A DNA stretch of 14,066 bases from an uncultured Opitutia bacterium (GTDB lineage Bacteria > Verrucomicrobiota > Verrucomicrobiae > Opitutales > MB11C04), in assembly GCA_913048545.1 (NCBI GenBank), contig CAJWWH010000038.1, positions 1 through 14,066 of the forward strand, written 5' to 3'. Under the pieces are notes generated by a model. The model saw only the letters and a program-made list of their open reading frames with translations, did no database searches and had not been told where the DNA came from. The position numbers and the translations under genes were made by a program. Position 1 is the stretch's first letter. Each line of letters opens with the position of its first letter. Positions 13,525-14,066 of the stretch are shown here, piece after piece.

Positions 13525-14066
13525 TTATTCAAAACGTACCCTCGGGTCCACCAGGGCAACCAGAGCATCAGAAAGTACATTCCCGATCAGCATTAGAGAG
13601 GCGGAAAGAGTAAGAACACCCATCACAACCGGATAATCCCGGTCAATCACTGAATTAAAACCGAGCAGTCCAAAGCCATCGATATCAAAAATCGTTTCAA
13701 TCAGAAATGATCCGGTAACAAAGAGAGTCACCTGGTGGCCCACATTGGTTGCCAGAGGAACCAGCGAATTACGCAGCGCGTGTTTGCGCACCGCCACACC
13801 AAAGGAAACCCCTTTTGCCATTGCGGTGCGTACATAATCCGATGACAGATTATCCATCAGGTGATTTTTCATCAACATGGTCACAAATGCAAATCCACCA
13901 ATCAAATAACAGCAAAGGGGCTGAAAAGTATGTATGATCAAATCCTTAACCTGCTCCCAAGCGGACAGTTCATCAAATCCGCTGCTGGTTAGTCCCCCCA
14001 TAGGTAACCAATCGAGCTTGACTGAGAAAAACAATAGCAACAGCGAACCCAGTGCATATCCTGGAA
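13525..14066 (-). CDS. yejB: Peptide ABC importer permease, YejB-like (5' end outside window)
   Basis: The frame is open to the right edge and gives the last 179 residues. A TTG at 14040 is not a credible start because conserved protein continues upstream of it (PGYALGSLLLLFFSV). YejB/DppB features are visible: PMGGLTSSGFDELSAWEQVKDL, membrane helices around LCCYLIGGFAFVTMLM, QVTLFVTGSFLIETIF and VLTLSASLMLIGNVLSDALVAL, and the EAA-type loop DYVRTAMAKGVSFGVAVRKHALRN. The end ALVDPRVRFE is the usual family terminus. It pairs with the YejE-like protein to form the membrane channel. The adjacent gene starts 2 bp downstream. Confidence 0.94.
   Translation of the reverse strand, partial: PGYALGSLLLLFFSVKLDWLPMGGLTSSGFDELSAWEQVKDLIIHTFQPLCCYLIGGFAFVTMLMKNHLMDNLSSDYVRTAMAKGVSFGVAVRKHALRNSLVPLATNVGHQVTLFVTGSFLIETIFDIDGFGLLGFNSVIDRDYPVVMGVLTLSASLMLIGNVLSDALVALVDPRVRFE

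Noticed and set aside
13525..14040. Complete small permease starting at TTG 14040
   Set aside because: The conserved permease sequence (PGYALGSLLL) continues upstream of this codon to the window edge, so the gene is a truncated yejB-like gene, not a short protein.

Overview
This window reads as part of a Gram-negative bacterial chromosome, most likely Verrucomicrobiota and probably the Opitutae/Puniceicoccales side. The evidence is indirect. Several genes encode outer-envelope or periplasmic lipoproteins. There is a DUF1080 (3-keto-disaccharide hydrolase-like) lipoprotein of a type common in Planctomycetota and Verrucomicrobiota. A chain of TPR proteins leads into exbB-exbD-exbD. The peptide-binding protein carries an extended N-terminus resembling those I associate with Opitutae. 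Base composition is moderate to AT-leaning, and almost no gene has a canonical Shine-Dalgarno sequence. The phylum call is inference from recalled family patterns, not a search result.

Every supported gene lies on the minus strand, so transcription runs from right to left. Coding density is very high. The largest gene-free stretch is about 135 bp (642-776), and I see no RNA gene, insertion sequence, CRISPR array or integration site.

Right block (14066 to 8264): a Yej-type peptide ABC importer. The order is yejB-like permease (5' end outside the window), yejE-like permease, yejA-like lipoprotein binding protein, and two separate ATPases. The usual single tandem-ATPase gene yejF is therefore represented by two genes. 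Gaps are 0-18 bp with start/stop overlaps, so this is one operon. Both ATPases have an altered C-terminal cysteine pattern.

Middle block (8164 to 777): three consecutive TPR/helical-repeat envelope proteins are coupled by 8-bp and 4-bp overlaps. They are followed by exbB, two different exbD genes and a small glyoxalase/VOC-fold enzyme. I infer a proton-motive-force-driven ExbBDD motor whose periplasmic partner may be the TPR proteins, because no TonB or TonB-dependent receptor is encoded here. The middle TPR protein is a lipoprotein with a paired EF-hand and a small Trp/Gly-rich module. ExbB has Ser where the family usually has the conserved third-helix Glu.

Left edge (641 to 1): a DUF1080 lipoprotein that is almost complete and lacks only its last few residues and stop. 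It sits behind an AT-rich 135-bp gap and is probably a separate transcription unit.
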